DNA from: Candidatus Omnitrophota bacterium
GTDB taxonomy: Bacteria; Omnitrophota; Gorgyraeia; Aquiviventales; Aquiviventaceae
DNA: 32,461 bases
Direction of reading: 5' to 3'
Assembly (NCBI GenBank): GCA_016192545.1
Contig: JACPTX010000059.1
Coordinates: 1 to 32,461 of the forward strand
How positions within the stretch are numbered: the first letter of the stretch is position 1; each line of letters opens with the position of its first letter. Of this stretch, positions 12,863 to 20,198 are shown piece after piece. The position numbers and the translations under genes were made by a program. The notes beneath the pieces were generated by a model that saw nothing but the letters and a program-made list of their open reading frames with translations, was not told where the DNA came from and did not search any database.

Positions 12863-14290
12863 ATGGTTTACGAACCGGTCATCGGCTTGGAAGTCCATGT
12901 GCAGCTGGCGACGCACTCGAAGCTCTTTTGCGGCTGTCCGACGAAGTTCGGGGGTCTGCCCAACGCCCAGACCTGCCCGGTGTGCCTGGGGCTGCCCGGG
13001 GCGCTGCCGGTGCTGAACCAGCAGGCCTTCGAATGGGGGATCAAAACGGCGCTGGCGTTTGATTGTCAGGTGGCCGAGGTCATGAAGTTCGACCGCAAGC
13101 AGTATTTCTATCCGGACCTGCCGAAGAACTTCCAGATCTCCCAGTATGACCGGCCGCTGGCGAAGGCCGGGCACCTCGACATCGCGGCCAATGGCACGAC
13201 GAAGCGCATCGGGATCACGCGGGTGCACATGGAAGAGGACGCCGGCAAGCTCCTGCATGATCCCAAAGAGCCGGCCAGCTACGTGGATTTCAACCGGACC
13301 GGCGTCCCGCTGCTGGAGATCGTCAGCGAGCCGGACCTGCGTTCGCCCGACGAGGCCTATCAGTATCTGGTCGAGCTGAAAGCCGTGCTCGAGTACCTGG
13401 ACGTCTCGACGTGCAACATGGAAGAAGGCAGCTTGCGTTGCGACGCGAACATCTCGTTGCGGCCAGCCGGCGCGTCCGAGTTCGGCTCGAAGGTGGAGAT
13501 CAAGAACCTGAACTCCTTCAAGTACGTCAGGGCCGCGCTGACATTCGAAATGGGCCGGCAGGCGCGCGCCCTCGATGCGCAGCAGCGGGTCGCGCAGGAG
13601 ACCCGCCTCTGGGACCTGAAGTCCGAGGCGACCGAGTCCATGCGCAGCAAGGAGGGGGCCTCCGACTACCGCTATTTCCCGGAGCCGGACCTCGTGCCGT
13701 TCGTGATCGGCCGGACGGTCGTGGAGTCCATCACGCGCGCGCTGCCGGAGCTGCCGGCGCAGCGGAGCCGGCGGTTCGCCGACGCCTACGGCCTCTCCGC
13801 CTACGACGCCCACGTCCTGACCGAGCACCGCCGGCTGGCCGACCTGTTCGAGCAGGCGGTCGCGTCGTACCGGAGGCCCAAGCCGGTCGCCAACTGGCTC
13901 ATGGGGGACCTGCGCGCGTACGGCAACGCGCGCGGCAAAGAACCGGAAGAGGTTCAGGTCGAGCCGGCGTGGCTCGTGCATCTCCTGGAGGCTATTGACC
14001 AGGGCACCATTTCCGGCAAGATGGCCAAGGACCTCTTCGTGGACATGCTCGACCAGCAGCAGGATCCCCGGCAGCTCATCGAGCAGCGCGGTCTGAAGCA
14101 GATCGTGGATGACGGGGCGCTCGACCGGCTGGCGGACGAGGTGCTCGCCGCCCATCAGCAATCGGTCGAGGACTACCGCAAGGGGAAGATGAACGCGCTC
14201 ATGTTCCTCGTCGGCAAATGCATGGAGCGCTCCAAGGGAAAGGCCAACCCGACCCAAGTGACCGAGATCTTGAAACGCAAACTCAGTTGA
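12863..14290 (+). CDS. gatB: Glutamyl/aspartyl-tRNA amidotransferase subunit GatB
   Basis: Phosphorylates the mischarged aminoacyl-tRNA and transfers the ammonia supplied by GatA. The 475-residue protein is of normal length. YEPVIGLEVHVQLATHSKLFCGC at the start (shown from residue 3) is the GatB signature, with CPVCLGLPGALPVLN, YFYPDLPKNFQISQYD and LEIVSEPDLRSPDEA downstream. The tail holds the helical and YqeY-like tRNA-binding domains, about 300-475. The frame is open further 5', but the stretch before 12863 is the palindromic element and the gatA tail, so the ATG at 12863 is chosen. No strong ribosome-binding site precedes it; coupling to gatA is likely. Confidence 0.95.
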   Translation: MVYEPVIGLEVHVQLATHSKLFCGCPTKFGGLPNAQTCPVCLGLPGALPVLNQQAFEWGIKTALAFDCQVAEVMKFDRKQYFYPDLPKNFQISQYDRPLAKAGHLDIAANGTTKRIGITRVHMEEDAGKLLHDPKEPASYVDFNRTGVPLLEIVSEPDLRSPDEAYQYLVELKAVLEYLDVSTCNMEEGSLRCDANISLRPAGASEFGSKVEIKNLNSFKYVRAALTFEMGRQARALDAQQRVAQETRLWDLKSEATESMRSKEGASDYRYFPEPDLVPFVIGRTVVESITRALPELPAQRSRRFADAYGLSAYDAHVLTEHRRLADLFEQAVASYRRPKPVANWLMGDLRAYGNARGKEPEEVQVEPAWLVHLLEAIDQGTISGKMAKDLFVDMLDQQQDPRQLIEQRGLKQIVDDGALDRLADEVLAAHQQSVEDYRKGKMNALMFLVGKCMERSKGKANPTQVTEILKRKLS

Positions 14291-14303
14291 GGGAGGTTCA
14301 TCC

Positions 14304-15626
14304 ATGAAACGATGGCGGATGGTCATCATCGGCGCGGTCAGCCTGACGGCGCTCCTGGCGTTGTCCAACAGCGCCCTGCAGGCCAGGCGGGCGGTGGGCG
14401 ACGAGGCGCTCTACAAGGAGCTGGAGCTGTTCACGGACGCCCTGTCCATCGTCCAGACGGACTACGTGGAGCAGCCCGAGGCCAAGCAGCTCATCTACGG
14501 CGCGCTGAAGGGCATGCTCTCGATCCTGGACCCGTACAGCCAGTTCCTGGACCCGGACAGCTACAACGAGCTGAAGGTGGACACCGAGGGCCACTTCGGC
14601 GGGCTGGGGATCGAGATCACCATCAAGGACGATCTGCTGACCGTCATCACGCCCATCGATGACACCCCCGCGTACAACGCGGGCCTGAAGGCCAGCGACC
14701 GCATCGTGAAGATCGACGGAGAGCTCACGCGGGGGATCACGCTCCTGGAGGCGGTCAAGAAGCTGCGCGGCAAGCCCGGCACGACGGTCGCGCTGACGAT
14801 CCTGCGGGAAGGGGAGAATGAGCTGAAAGATTTCACCGTGACGCGGGACATCATCAAAATCAAGAGCATCCGGGATTCGCGGATCCTGGAGGCCCATATC
14901 GGCTACATCCGGATGTCCGATTTCCGCGAGAATACGCCGGAGGATCTGGAAGGGGCGGTGGAGAAGCTCAAGCGCGAGGGCATGGACAGCCTGATCCTGG
15001 ACCTGCGCAACAATCCCGGCGGCCTCCTGGATGTGGCGGTCTCCGCGGCGGAGCTGTTCCTCGACCGCCAGCAGATGATCGTCAGCACCAAGGGGCGCCT
15101 CAAGAACCAGAACTTCGAGTTCCGCAGCCGGCGGACCGGCATGGCCAACGGCCTGCCGCTCGTCGTGCTGGTGAATGAGGGCTCGGCCTCGGCGTCGGAA
15201 ATTCTGGCCGGGGCGATCCAGGACCACCACCGGGGGATCATCCTGGGGACCAAGACGCACGGCAAGGCGTCGGTGCAGACGATCTTTCCGCTCAAGGACG
15301 GCAGCGCCCTGCGCCTGACCACGAGCAAGTACTTCACGCCGGCCGGTCGGTCGATCCACGGAGAGGGGATCGCCCCGGACGTGGTCGTGCCGCTCGAACC
15401 ATCTGCCGAGCGCGCGAAGGACGCGGACGGCAAAGACAAAGACCAGCAGCCGGAGGCGGAGGAGCTCTTTGACAAACTGGAGCATCCGGACGACAAGGAC
15501 CAGACGGCCAAGCTGCGCATGGACAGCCAGCTGGCGCGGGCGGTGGACTTGTTGAAAGGGATCAAGGTGTACCAGCAGGGCGCGATGAAGCCCGCGAACG
15601 GCTCCTCGTCCGCGAAAGCCAACTGA
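14304..15626 (+). CDS. C-terminal processing peptidase CtpA (S41, PDZ)
   Basis: A periplasmic or membrane-anchored serine protease that cleaves C-termini of exported proteins. It has an N-terminal signal/anchor (residues 1-27, IIGAVSLTALLALS) and a helical prodomain ending LDPYSQFLDPDSY. The PDZ domain spans about 95-175 (GGLGIEITIKDD, IVKIDGE), then the S41 core. The catalytic dyad is S296 in NEGSASASEI and K321 in THGKASVQ, 25 residues apart as in the family. The C-terminal tail after VVPLEP is long, charged and low in complexity (AKDADGKDKDQQPEAEE). A GGGAGG ribosome-binding site precedes the ATG. Its TGA overlaps the ATG of tsaD. Confidence 0.93.
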   Translation: MKRWRMVIIGAVSLTALLALSNSALQARRAVGDEALYKELELFTDALSIVQTDYVEQPEAKQLIYGALKGMLSILDPYSQFLDPDSYNELKVDTEGHFGGLGIEITIKDDLLTVITPIDDTPAYNAGLKASDRIVKIDGELTRGITLLEAVKKLRGKPGTTVALTILREGENELKDFTVTRDIIKIKSIRDSRILEAHIGYIRMSDFRENTPEDLEGAVEKLKREGMDSLILDLRNNPGGLLDVAVSAAELFLDRQQMIVSTKGRLKNQNFEFRSRRTGMANGLPLVVLVNEGSASASEILAGAIQDHHRGIILGTKTHGKASVQTIFPLKDGSALRLTTSKYFTPAGRSIHGEGIAPDVVVPLEPSAERAKDADGKDKDQQPEAEELFDKLEHPDDKDQTAKLRMDSQLARAVDLLKGIKVYQQGAMKPANGSSSAKAN

Positions 15627-16636
15627 TGGTGCGGATTCTCGGCATTGAGACGTCGTGCGACGAAACCGCCATCGGCATCGTCGAGGAGGGCCGGACCATC
15701 CGGTCCAACGTCGTCGCCTCCAGCCAGCAGTTCCACCAGGCCTACGGCGGGGTCGTGCCGGAGATCGCCGCGCGGGTGCATGTCGAGGTGATTTGGCAGG
15801 TGCTCGAGGACGCCTTGCAGCAGGCGCAGTGCCGGCTGGCCGACGTGGATGCCATCGCGGCGACCCAGGGGCCCGGGCTGCCCGGCGCGCTCGTCATCGG
15901 CCTCGCATTCGCGAAGGGATTGGCGCTGTCCGTTGACCGTCCGCTGATCGGCATCGACCACCTCGCCGCCCATCTCTACGCCGGCGCGATGTCGGACCCG
16001 GATCTCGCCGAGCCGTTCGTCGGGCTGGTGGTGTCCGGCGGACACACGCTGCTGTGCGTGGTGCATCCGGACCAGCGGTTTGAGCCACTCGGCGAAACCA
16101 AGGACGATGCCGCGGGCGAGGCGTTCGATAAGGTCGCGAAGCTCCTCGGCCTGGGCTACCCCGGCGGGCCGGTCATTGACCGATTGTCGGAAGAAGGCAA
16201 CCCCGCGGCGATCGCCTTCCCGCGCCACACCGCGAAGGACGGCTACGATTTCAGCTTCAGCGGCTTGAAAACCGCCGTGTATCAGCACGTGCGCAAACAG
16301 CCCCAGCCGCTGGAGCGCCCGCAGATCGCGGACATCGCCGCCAGCTTCCAGGAGGCCGTCGTCGAGATGCTCCTGGCCAAGACGCTGCGTGCCTGCCAGC
16401 GGACCGGCTGCAAGCAGCTCGTCATCGGCGGGGGGGTGGCGGCGAACCGCCGCCTGCGGCAGCGCCTCACCGAGGCCGGCGCCGAGCGCAAGATCCGCGT
16501 GGTCTGTCCGCCCATCGAGCTGTGCGCGGACAACGGGGCCATGGTCGCGGGCCTGGCGTATGAGCAGCTGCGCCGTGGCCGCGTCTCGCCGCTGTCGTTG
16601 TCGCCTGACGCGAACCTGTGCCTGTCGGGGGTCTGA
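15626..16636 (+). CDS. tsaD: tRNA N6-threonylcarbamoyladenosine transferase TsaD
   Basis: Transfers the threonylcarbamoyl group to A37 of ANN-decoding tRNAs, acting with TsaB and TsaE. The 336-residue protein matches the family length. Motifs: ILGIETSCDETAIGIVE at the start, YGGVVPEIAARVH, TQGPGLPGALVIGL, the metal-binding H-L-A-A-H near residues 112-116, VSGGHTLL, GEAFDKVAKLLGLGYPGGP, DFSFSGLKTAV and ADNGAMVA. It overlaps ctpA by one base (TGATG) and its own stop overlaps the next ATG the same way, so the three genes are probably translationally coupled. Confidence 0.96.
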   Translation: MVRILGIETSCDETAIGIVEEGRTIRSNVVASSQQFHQAYGGVVPEIAARVHVEVIWQVLEDALQQAQCRLADVDAIAATQGPGLPGALVIGLAFAKGLALSVDRPLIGIDHLAAHLYAGAMSDPDLAEPFVGLVVSGGHTLLCVVHPDQRFEPLGETKDDAAGEAFDKVAKLLGLGYPGGPVIDRLSEEGNPAAIAFPRHTAKDGYDFSFSGLKTAVYQHVRKQPQPLERPQIADIAASFQEAVVEMLLAKTLRACQRTGCKQLVIGGGVAANRRLRQRLTEAGAERKIRVVCPPIELCADNGAMVAGLAYEQLRRGRVSPLSLSPDANLCLSGV

Positions 16637-17100
16637 TGCCTGACCTCGTCGTGCTCCAACGGTTGCTCCTGGTCGCGGTCTTGGCCGGCGCCATCGGCTA
16701 TGAGCGTGAGCGCCATGGGCGCGCGGCGGGCCTGCGCACCCATCTGCTCGTCGGGTTGGGCTCGTGCCTGATCATGCTGACCGCGCTGCATCTGATGGAA
16801 GCCCTTGCGGGGCGCGTCACGGTTGACCCGACCCGGATGGCCGCGCAGGTGGTCAGCGGGATCGGGTTCTTGGGCGCGGGGACCATCATGCGGTTCCGGG
16901 CCTCCGTGCGAGGGCTCACCACGGCGGCCAGCCTCTGGGCGGTGGCCGGGATCGGGCTGGCAGTCGGCGCTGGCTTCCTGGTGGGCGCACTGGCGACGAC
17001 CGGGATCGTCCTGGTGGTGCTGTTCGGGCTGAGCCGCCTGGAGTGGCGGATGCGGACCAAGAGGCCATTCGAAGACACTGAGAGTCCAGACGAGCCATAG
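16636..17100 (+). CDS. MgtC/SapB-family membrane protein
   Basis: A 154-residue inner-membrane protein with four to five hydrophobic helices. The MgtC/SapB signature is present: AGAIGYERERHGRAAGLRTHLLVGLGS near the N-terminus, then VVSGIGFLGAGTIM and VRGLTTAASLWAVAGIGLAVGAG. In pathogens MgtC acts on the F-type ATP synthase and low-Mg2+ survival; in free-living bacteria the role is unclear. The longer C-terminal ACT-like domain of some MgtC proteins is absent; a short acidic tail (EDTESPDEP) ends the protein. The ATG at 16636 overlaps the tsaD stop and is preferred over a GTG 18 bases upstream. Confidence 0.9.
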   Translation: MPDLVVLQRLLLVAVLAGAIGYERERHGRAAGLRTHLLVGLGSCLIMLTALHLMEALAGRVTVDPTRMAAQVVSGIGFLGAGTIMRFRASVRGLTTAASLWAVAGIGLAVGAGFLVGALATTGIVLVVLFGLSRLEWRMRTKRPFEDTESPDEP

Positions 17101-17109
17101 GTGCGATTC

Positions 17110-17430
17110 ATGGAAAAATTGTGGACCACGGCAGAGGCGGCTCAGTATCTCGGCGTGACCGAAGAGGATGTCGAGCGGCTCGTGCGCTCAGGCCAGCTCA
17201 CCGGCCATAAGCTGGGCGGCCAGTTCCTCCGGTTCCAGCCGGACCAGGTGAAGGCCCTCAAGCCCGCGCAGCTCGAGGCGGCGTCGAGGCCGTCGGCCTC
17301 CGGCCCTGCCGCGGCCGCGTCCTCGCCGTGGCGGGAACGCGTCAGGGATTTTGTCTACTTCAACGATCTCTATCTGATCTCGGCCGGGCTCTTGGTCGGC
17401 CTCGTGGTCTATCTCCTCATCGCCAGCTGA
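17110..17430 (+). CDS. Membrane-anchored MerR/excisionase-type HTH protein
   Basis: A 106-residue protein. Residues 1-50 (MEKLWTTAEAAQYLGVTEEDVERLVRSGQL, ending QFLRFQPDQV) form a helix-turn-helix of the excisionase/helix_turn_helix_17 type. A linker rich in alanine, serine and proline follows, about 55-78. A single C-terminal membrane helix (about 86-104, LYLISAGLLVGLVVYLLI) ends the protein. A DNA-binding domain tethered by a C-terminal anchor is unusual; it may bind DNA at the membrane or use the fold for something else. A GTG at 17101 is an alternative start. AGGTG lies about seven bases before the ATG. The linker codons contain GAGGCCGTCGGCCTC (17286-17300), a small palindrome. Confidence 0.8.
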   Translation: MEKLWTTAEAAQYLGVTEEDVERLVRSGQLTGHKLGGQFLRFQPDQVKALKPAQLEAASRPSASGPAAAASSPWRERVRDFVYFNDLYLISAGLLVGLVVYLLIAS

Positions 17431-17452
17431 CCTCCCTTCGTCGGAGTCGAGC

Positions 17453-18217
17453 GTGATGGTCAACGAGCAGCGCCTCACACGCTGGCTGCGCGAGGTGCGC
17501 GCCGGCCGCCGGACCGTCGCGGCGGTCGTGCGGGATCTCCGGCATCCGCCCATCGACCATCTGGGATTCGCCCAGCTCGACACCCATCGCCGGCTGCGCC
17601 GGGGCCTGCCCGAGGCCGTTCTCTGCGAAGGCAAAACCTCCGCGCAGATCGTGCGCTTGGCCAGGCGGATCATCGCGTCGGGTGAGCTGCTCGTGCTCAC
17701 CCGGTTGGATCCCGCGACGGCCTCCGTCGTCCAACAGGCCCTGCCGGCGGTCCGGTATGATCCGATGGCGCGTCTGGGGTATCGGCTGCCGGCCCACCGG
17801 CTGACGCGCCGGGGGCTGGTCGTGGTGGTCAGCGCAGGCACGGCGGATCTGCCGGTCGCCGAGGAAGCGGCCTTGACCGCAGAGCTCCTGGGGAGCCGCG
17901 CCGCGCGGCTCTATGACGTCGGCGTGGCCGGGATCCATCGCGTGCTGAACGCGTTCCCGCTCCTCCAGCGGGCGCGGGCGGTCGTCGTGGTGGCCGGGAT
18001 GGAGGGCGCCCTGGCCAGCGTCGTGGGGGGCCTGGTCCGGTGTCCGGTCGTCGCGGTGCCCACCAGCATCGGCTACGGCGCGAATTTCGCCGGCGTCGGG
18101 CCGCTGCTGACGATGCTGAACAGCTGCGTGCCTGGCATCGGCGTGGTGAACATCGACAACGGGTTCGGGGCCGGGTATCTGGCCCACCTGATCAACCACG
18201 CGTCGAACAGCCGATGA
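17453..18217 (+). CDS. larB: LarB-like nickel-pincer nucleotide cofactor synthase (AIR carboxylase-like domain)
   Basis: LarB carboxylates and hydrolyses nicotinic acid adenine dinucleotide, the first step to the nickel-pincer nucleotide used by lactate racemase and related enzymes. The 254-residue protein has the expected N-terminal region (HPPIDHLGFAQLDTHRRLRRGLPEAVLCEGKT). The C-terminal PurE-like domain reads VVVSAGTADLPVAEEA, YDVGVAGIHRVL, VVVAGMEGALASVVGGLV and PTSIGYGANFAG. GTG at 17453 and ATG at 17456 are both possible; GGAG lies upstream at 17441-17444. larC and larE, needed for the rest of the pathway, are not in the window. It overlaps the cupin gene by ATGA. Confidence 0.9.
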   Translation: MMVNEQRLTRWLREVRAGRRTVAAVVRDLRHPPIDHLGFAQLDTHRRLRRGLPEAVLCEGKTSAQIVRLARRIIASGELLVLTRLDPATASVVQQALPAVRYDPMARLGYRLPAHRLTRRGLVVVVSAGTADLPVAEEAALTAELLGSRAARLYDVGVAGIHRVLNAFPLLQRARAVVVVAGMEGALASVVGGLVRCPVVAVPTSIGYGANFAGVGPLLTMLNSCVPGIGVVNIDNGFGAGYLAHLINHASNSR

Positions 18218-18537
18218 GGGTCGTTCGGCGGTCGTGCCGACGGCCGGGGCGGCTGGTGCCGGCGACGGCCCGCCGTCTTCGCAGCCGGGCGATCCGGCTG
18301 CGTCCGGGGCAGGTGATCGACTGGCATTCCACCGGCAAGAGGGAAGAGCTGCTGATTATCCTCGCAGGCACCGTGCACGTGGAGCAGGAGGACCCCGACC
18401 CCGACTGCGGTCGGGGCGGTCGGGGGCGCGCGTTGCGCCTGACCGCGTCACACTGCGCCTTCATCCCCAGCCGGACGCGCCATCGCGTCCTCAACCGCAG
18501 TCGGCATCCGGCCCGCTACCTCTATATCGCCGCATGA
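18214..18537 (+). CDS. Small cupin-domain protein with palindrome-derived insertion
   Basis: A 107-residue single-domain cupin. The beta-barrel motifs are visible as IRLRPGQVIDWHSTGKREELLIILAGTVHVE (about 27-57) and AFIPSRTRHRVLNRSRHPARYLYIA (about 82-106). The usual first-motif histidines are only partly kept (W-H-S, then E-E), and R-T-R-H-R-V supplies the second. Between the two motifs an arginine/glycine/aspartate segment EDPDPDCGRGGRGR coincides with a GC palindrome, where relatives have a short turn. The reaction is unknown. It sits in an ATGA-coupled row between larB and the first gspE, which does not by itself indicate a role. Confidence 0.75.
   Translation: MRVVRRSCRRPGRLVPATARRLRSRAIRLRPGQVIDWHSTGKREELLIILAGTVHVEQEDPDPDCGRGGRGRALRLTASHCAFIPSRTRHRVLNRSRHPARYLYIAA
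18393..18425. repeat. GC palindrome inside the cupin gene
   Basis: CCCCGACCCCGAC (18393-18405) faces GTCGGGG (18410-18416) and TCGGGG (18420-18425), giving a 13-bp stem with a 3-nt bulge and a 4-nt loop TGCG. The span is 33 bp (11 codons) and corresponds to the extra DPDPDCGRGGR residues. Confidence 0.7.
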
Positions 18538-20198
18538 ATCCACAGCAGCCTGACACGCTCCTGGCGCGCCTCAAAGAATTGGGGATCGCCACCCCCCAGC
18601 AGATCGAGCAGGCCAAGCAGGAGCAGGCCAAGACCCAGGAACGGTTCGGGTCGGTGCTCGTCAAGCTGGGCATGATCCGTGACGCCGAAAGCGGCAAGCG
18701 CCTCGCGCCCCAGCTGGGGTGGATGCCGGCCAAGCTGGAGGCCTCCCAGGTCGAGGTGGTCGCGCATCCGCGCCTGCCGATGGATCTCTGCCGGGCGCAC
18801 CGGATCGTGCCGATCCAAGGCCCGGCCAACGACCATGTGCTCGTCGCGACGGATGATCCGTTCACGCTGTTCGCGTTGGAGTGGCTCGCACAGCGCTGCG
18901 GCGCCACGCTGGACGCCGTGCTGGTCCGCGAGCAGGATTTGGACGCCCTGCTCCTCCGCCTCGACCGGCAGGCCCCGACGGCCGTCGGGACGCCGGCCTC
19001 GGGTATCGTGACGCCGCCGGGCGAGACGGTCACCGCCACGGATGAGCCGATCATCCGCCTGGTCGATTCGATCCTGACCGAAGCGGTGCGGATGCGGGCC
19101 AGCGACGTGCACATCGAGCCCTCGGCGGACCGGCTGAAGGTGCGCTATCGCATTGACGGCGTGCTGCGCGACGCGAGCAGCCCGCCGAAAGCGCTCCACG
19201 GCCCGGTGACCAGCCGGATCAAAATCATGGCCGGCCTGAACATCGCCGAGAAACGGCTGCCCCAGGACGGACGGCTGCAGCTCGAGGTGGAGGGCAGCCC
19301 GCTGGACGTCCGCGTCTCGATCCTGCCGGCGCTGCATGGCGAGGCGATCGTCATGCGGCTCCTGCGCCGGGGCCAGTCCCTCTTGACGCTGAAGGATCTG
19401 GGCATGTCGCAGCGGGACGAGCCGCTCTGGCAGGAGCTCGTCGCGCGCCCCTACGGCATGGTGCTCGTCACCGGCCCGACCGGCTCCGGCAAGACCACGA
19501 CGCTCTACACGACGCTCGCCGCCCTGAACCGCCCGGAGCGCAAGCTGATCACCGTCGAGGACCCGGTCGAATATCAGCTCGCCGGCGTCAACCAGGTGCA
19601 CGTGAAGGCGGCCATCGGGCTGACCTTCGCGGCGGGGCTCCGCGCGATGCTGCGCCAGGCCCCGGACATCATCATGGTCGGCGAGATCCGCGACCAGGAG
19701 ACCGCGCAGATTGCGATCCAGGCCGCGCTCACCGGCCACCTGATTTTCTCGACCCTGCACACGAACGACGCCCCCTCCGCGGTGACCCGGCTGATCGACA
19801 TGGGGGTGGCCGCGTTCCTCGTGGCCTCGACCGTCCAGGGGGTGCTGGCCCAGCGGCTCGTCCGCCGCGTGTGCCCCTCGTGCCGCCACATGCGGGCCGC
19901 GACCAAGGACGAGCACGCGTTTCTCGGCGAGCCGGCGGTGAAGGAGCTCGCGGTCGGGCGCGGCTGCGAGCAGTGCCACGGCACCGGCTTCTACGGGCGG
20001 ATCGGCATCTACGAGCTGCTCGTGCTCAGCGACGCGCTGCGCCAGCTGATTGTCACCAGCAGCCAGGCCTCCAAGCTGAAGCAGCAGGCGGTCCGCGAAG
20101 GGATGCGCACCCTGCGCGAGGACGGCAGGCTGAAGGTGCGCGAGGGGTCCACCACGGTGGCCGAAGTCCTGAGGGCCACCGCCGAGGAGTGGGGCTGA
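18534..20198 (+). CDS. PilB/GspE-type secretion ATPase, first of a tandem pair
   Basis: A hexameric ATPase that powers assembly of type IV pilus or type II secretion pseudopilus fibres at the inner membrane. The 554-residue protein is full length. An N-terminal MshEN/GspE domain (about 1-140) is followed by a linker carrying APTAVG from a palindrome (147-152). The core domain then runs: DVHIEPSADRLKVRYRIDGV, Walker A GPTGSGKTT (314-322), VEDPVEY, the Asp box ending IRDQETAQIA, and the His box STLHTNDAPSA. A tetracysteine zinc site (CPSC...CEQC) lies near 447-481. ATG at 18534 overlaps the cupin stop by ATGA; an upstream open frame is the shadow of the cupin gene. No GspF/PilC platform gene lies nearby. 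Confidence 0.93.
   Translation: MNPQQPDTLLARLKELGIATPQQIEQAKQEQAKTQERFGSVLVKLGMIRDAESGKRLAPQLGWMPAKLEASQVEVVAHPRLPMDLCRAHRIVPIQGPANDHVLVATDDPFTLFALEWLAQRCGATLDAVLVREQDLDALLLRLDRQAPTAVGTPASGIVTPPGETVTATDEPIIRLVDSILTEAVRMRASDVHIEPSADRLKVRYRIDGVLRDASSPPKALHGPVTSRIKIMAGLNIAEKRLPQDGRLQLEVEGSPLDVRVSILPALHGEAIVMRLLRRGQSLLTLKDLGMSQRDEPLWQELVARPYGMVLVTGPTGSGKTTTLYTTLAALNRPERKLITVEDPVEYQLAGVNQVHVKAAIGLTFAAGLRAMLRQAPDIIMVGEIRDQETAQIAIQAALTGHLIFSTLHTNDAPSAVTRLIDMGVAAFLVASTVQGVLAQRLVRRVCPSCRHMRAATKDEHAFLGEPAVKELAVGRGCEQCHGTGFYGRIGIYELLVLSDALRQLIVTSSQASKLKQQAVREGMRTLREDGRLKVREGSTTVAEVLRATAEEWG
18974..18989. repeat. 16-bp palindrome in the first gspE encoding P-T-A-V-G
   Basis: CCCGACGGCCGTCGGG, a perfect palindrome; one more C precedes it and the matching last base has changed to A. 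It encodes A-P-T-A-V-G in the same frame as the rsmA copy at 10700-10717, and lies in the linker between the N-terminal domain and the ATPase core. Confidence 0.8.

Noticed and set aside
17286-17300. GAGGCCG-T-CGGCCTC in the linker of the HTH-membrane protein as a family member
   Set aside because: Only 15 bp and without the family ends; the linker is low-complexity and cannot be aligned, so insertion cannot be judged.
17893-17911. GAGCCGCG/CGCGGCTC hairpin in larB as an inserted element
   Set aside because: The surrounding protein (LLGSRAARLYDVGVAG) has normal length and conserved flanks, so nothing has been inserted.
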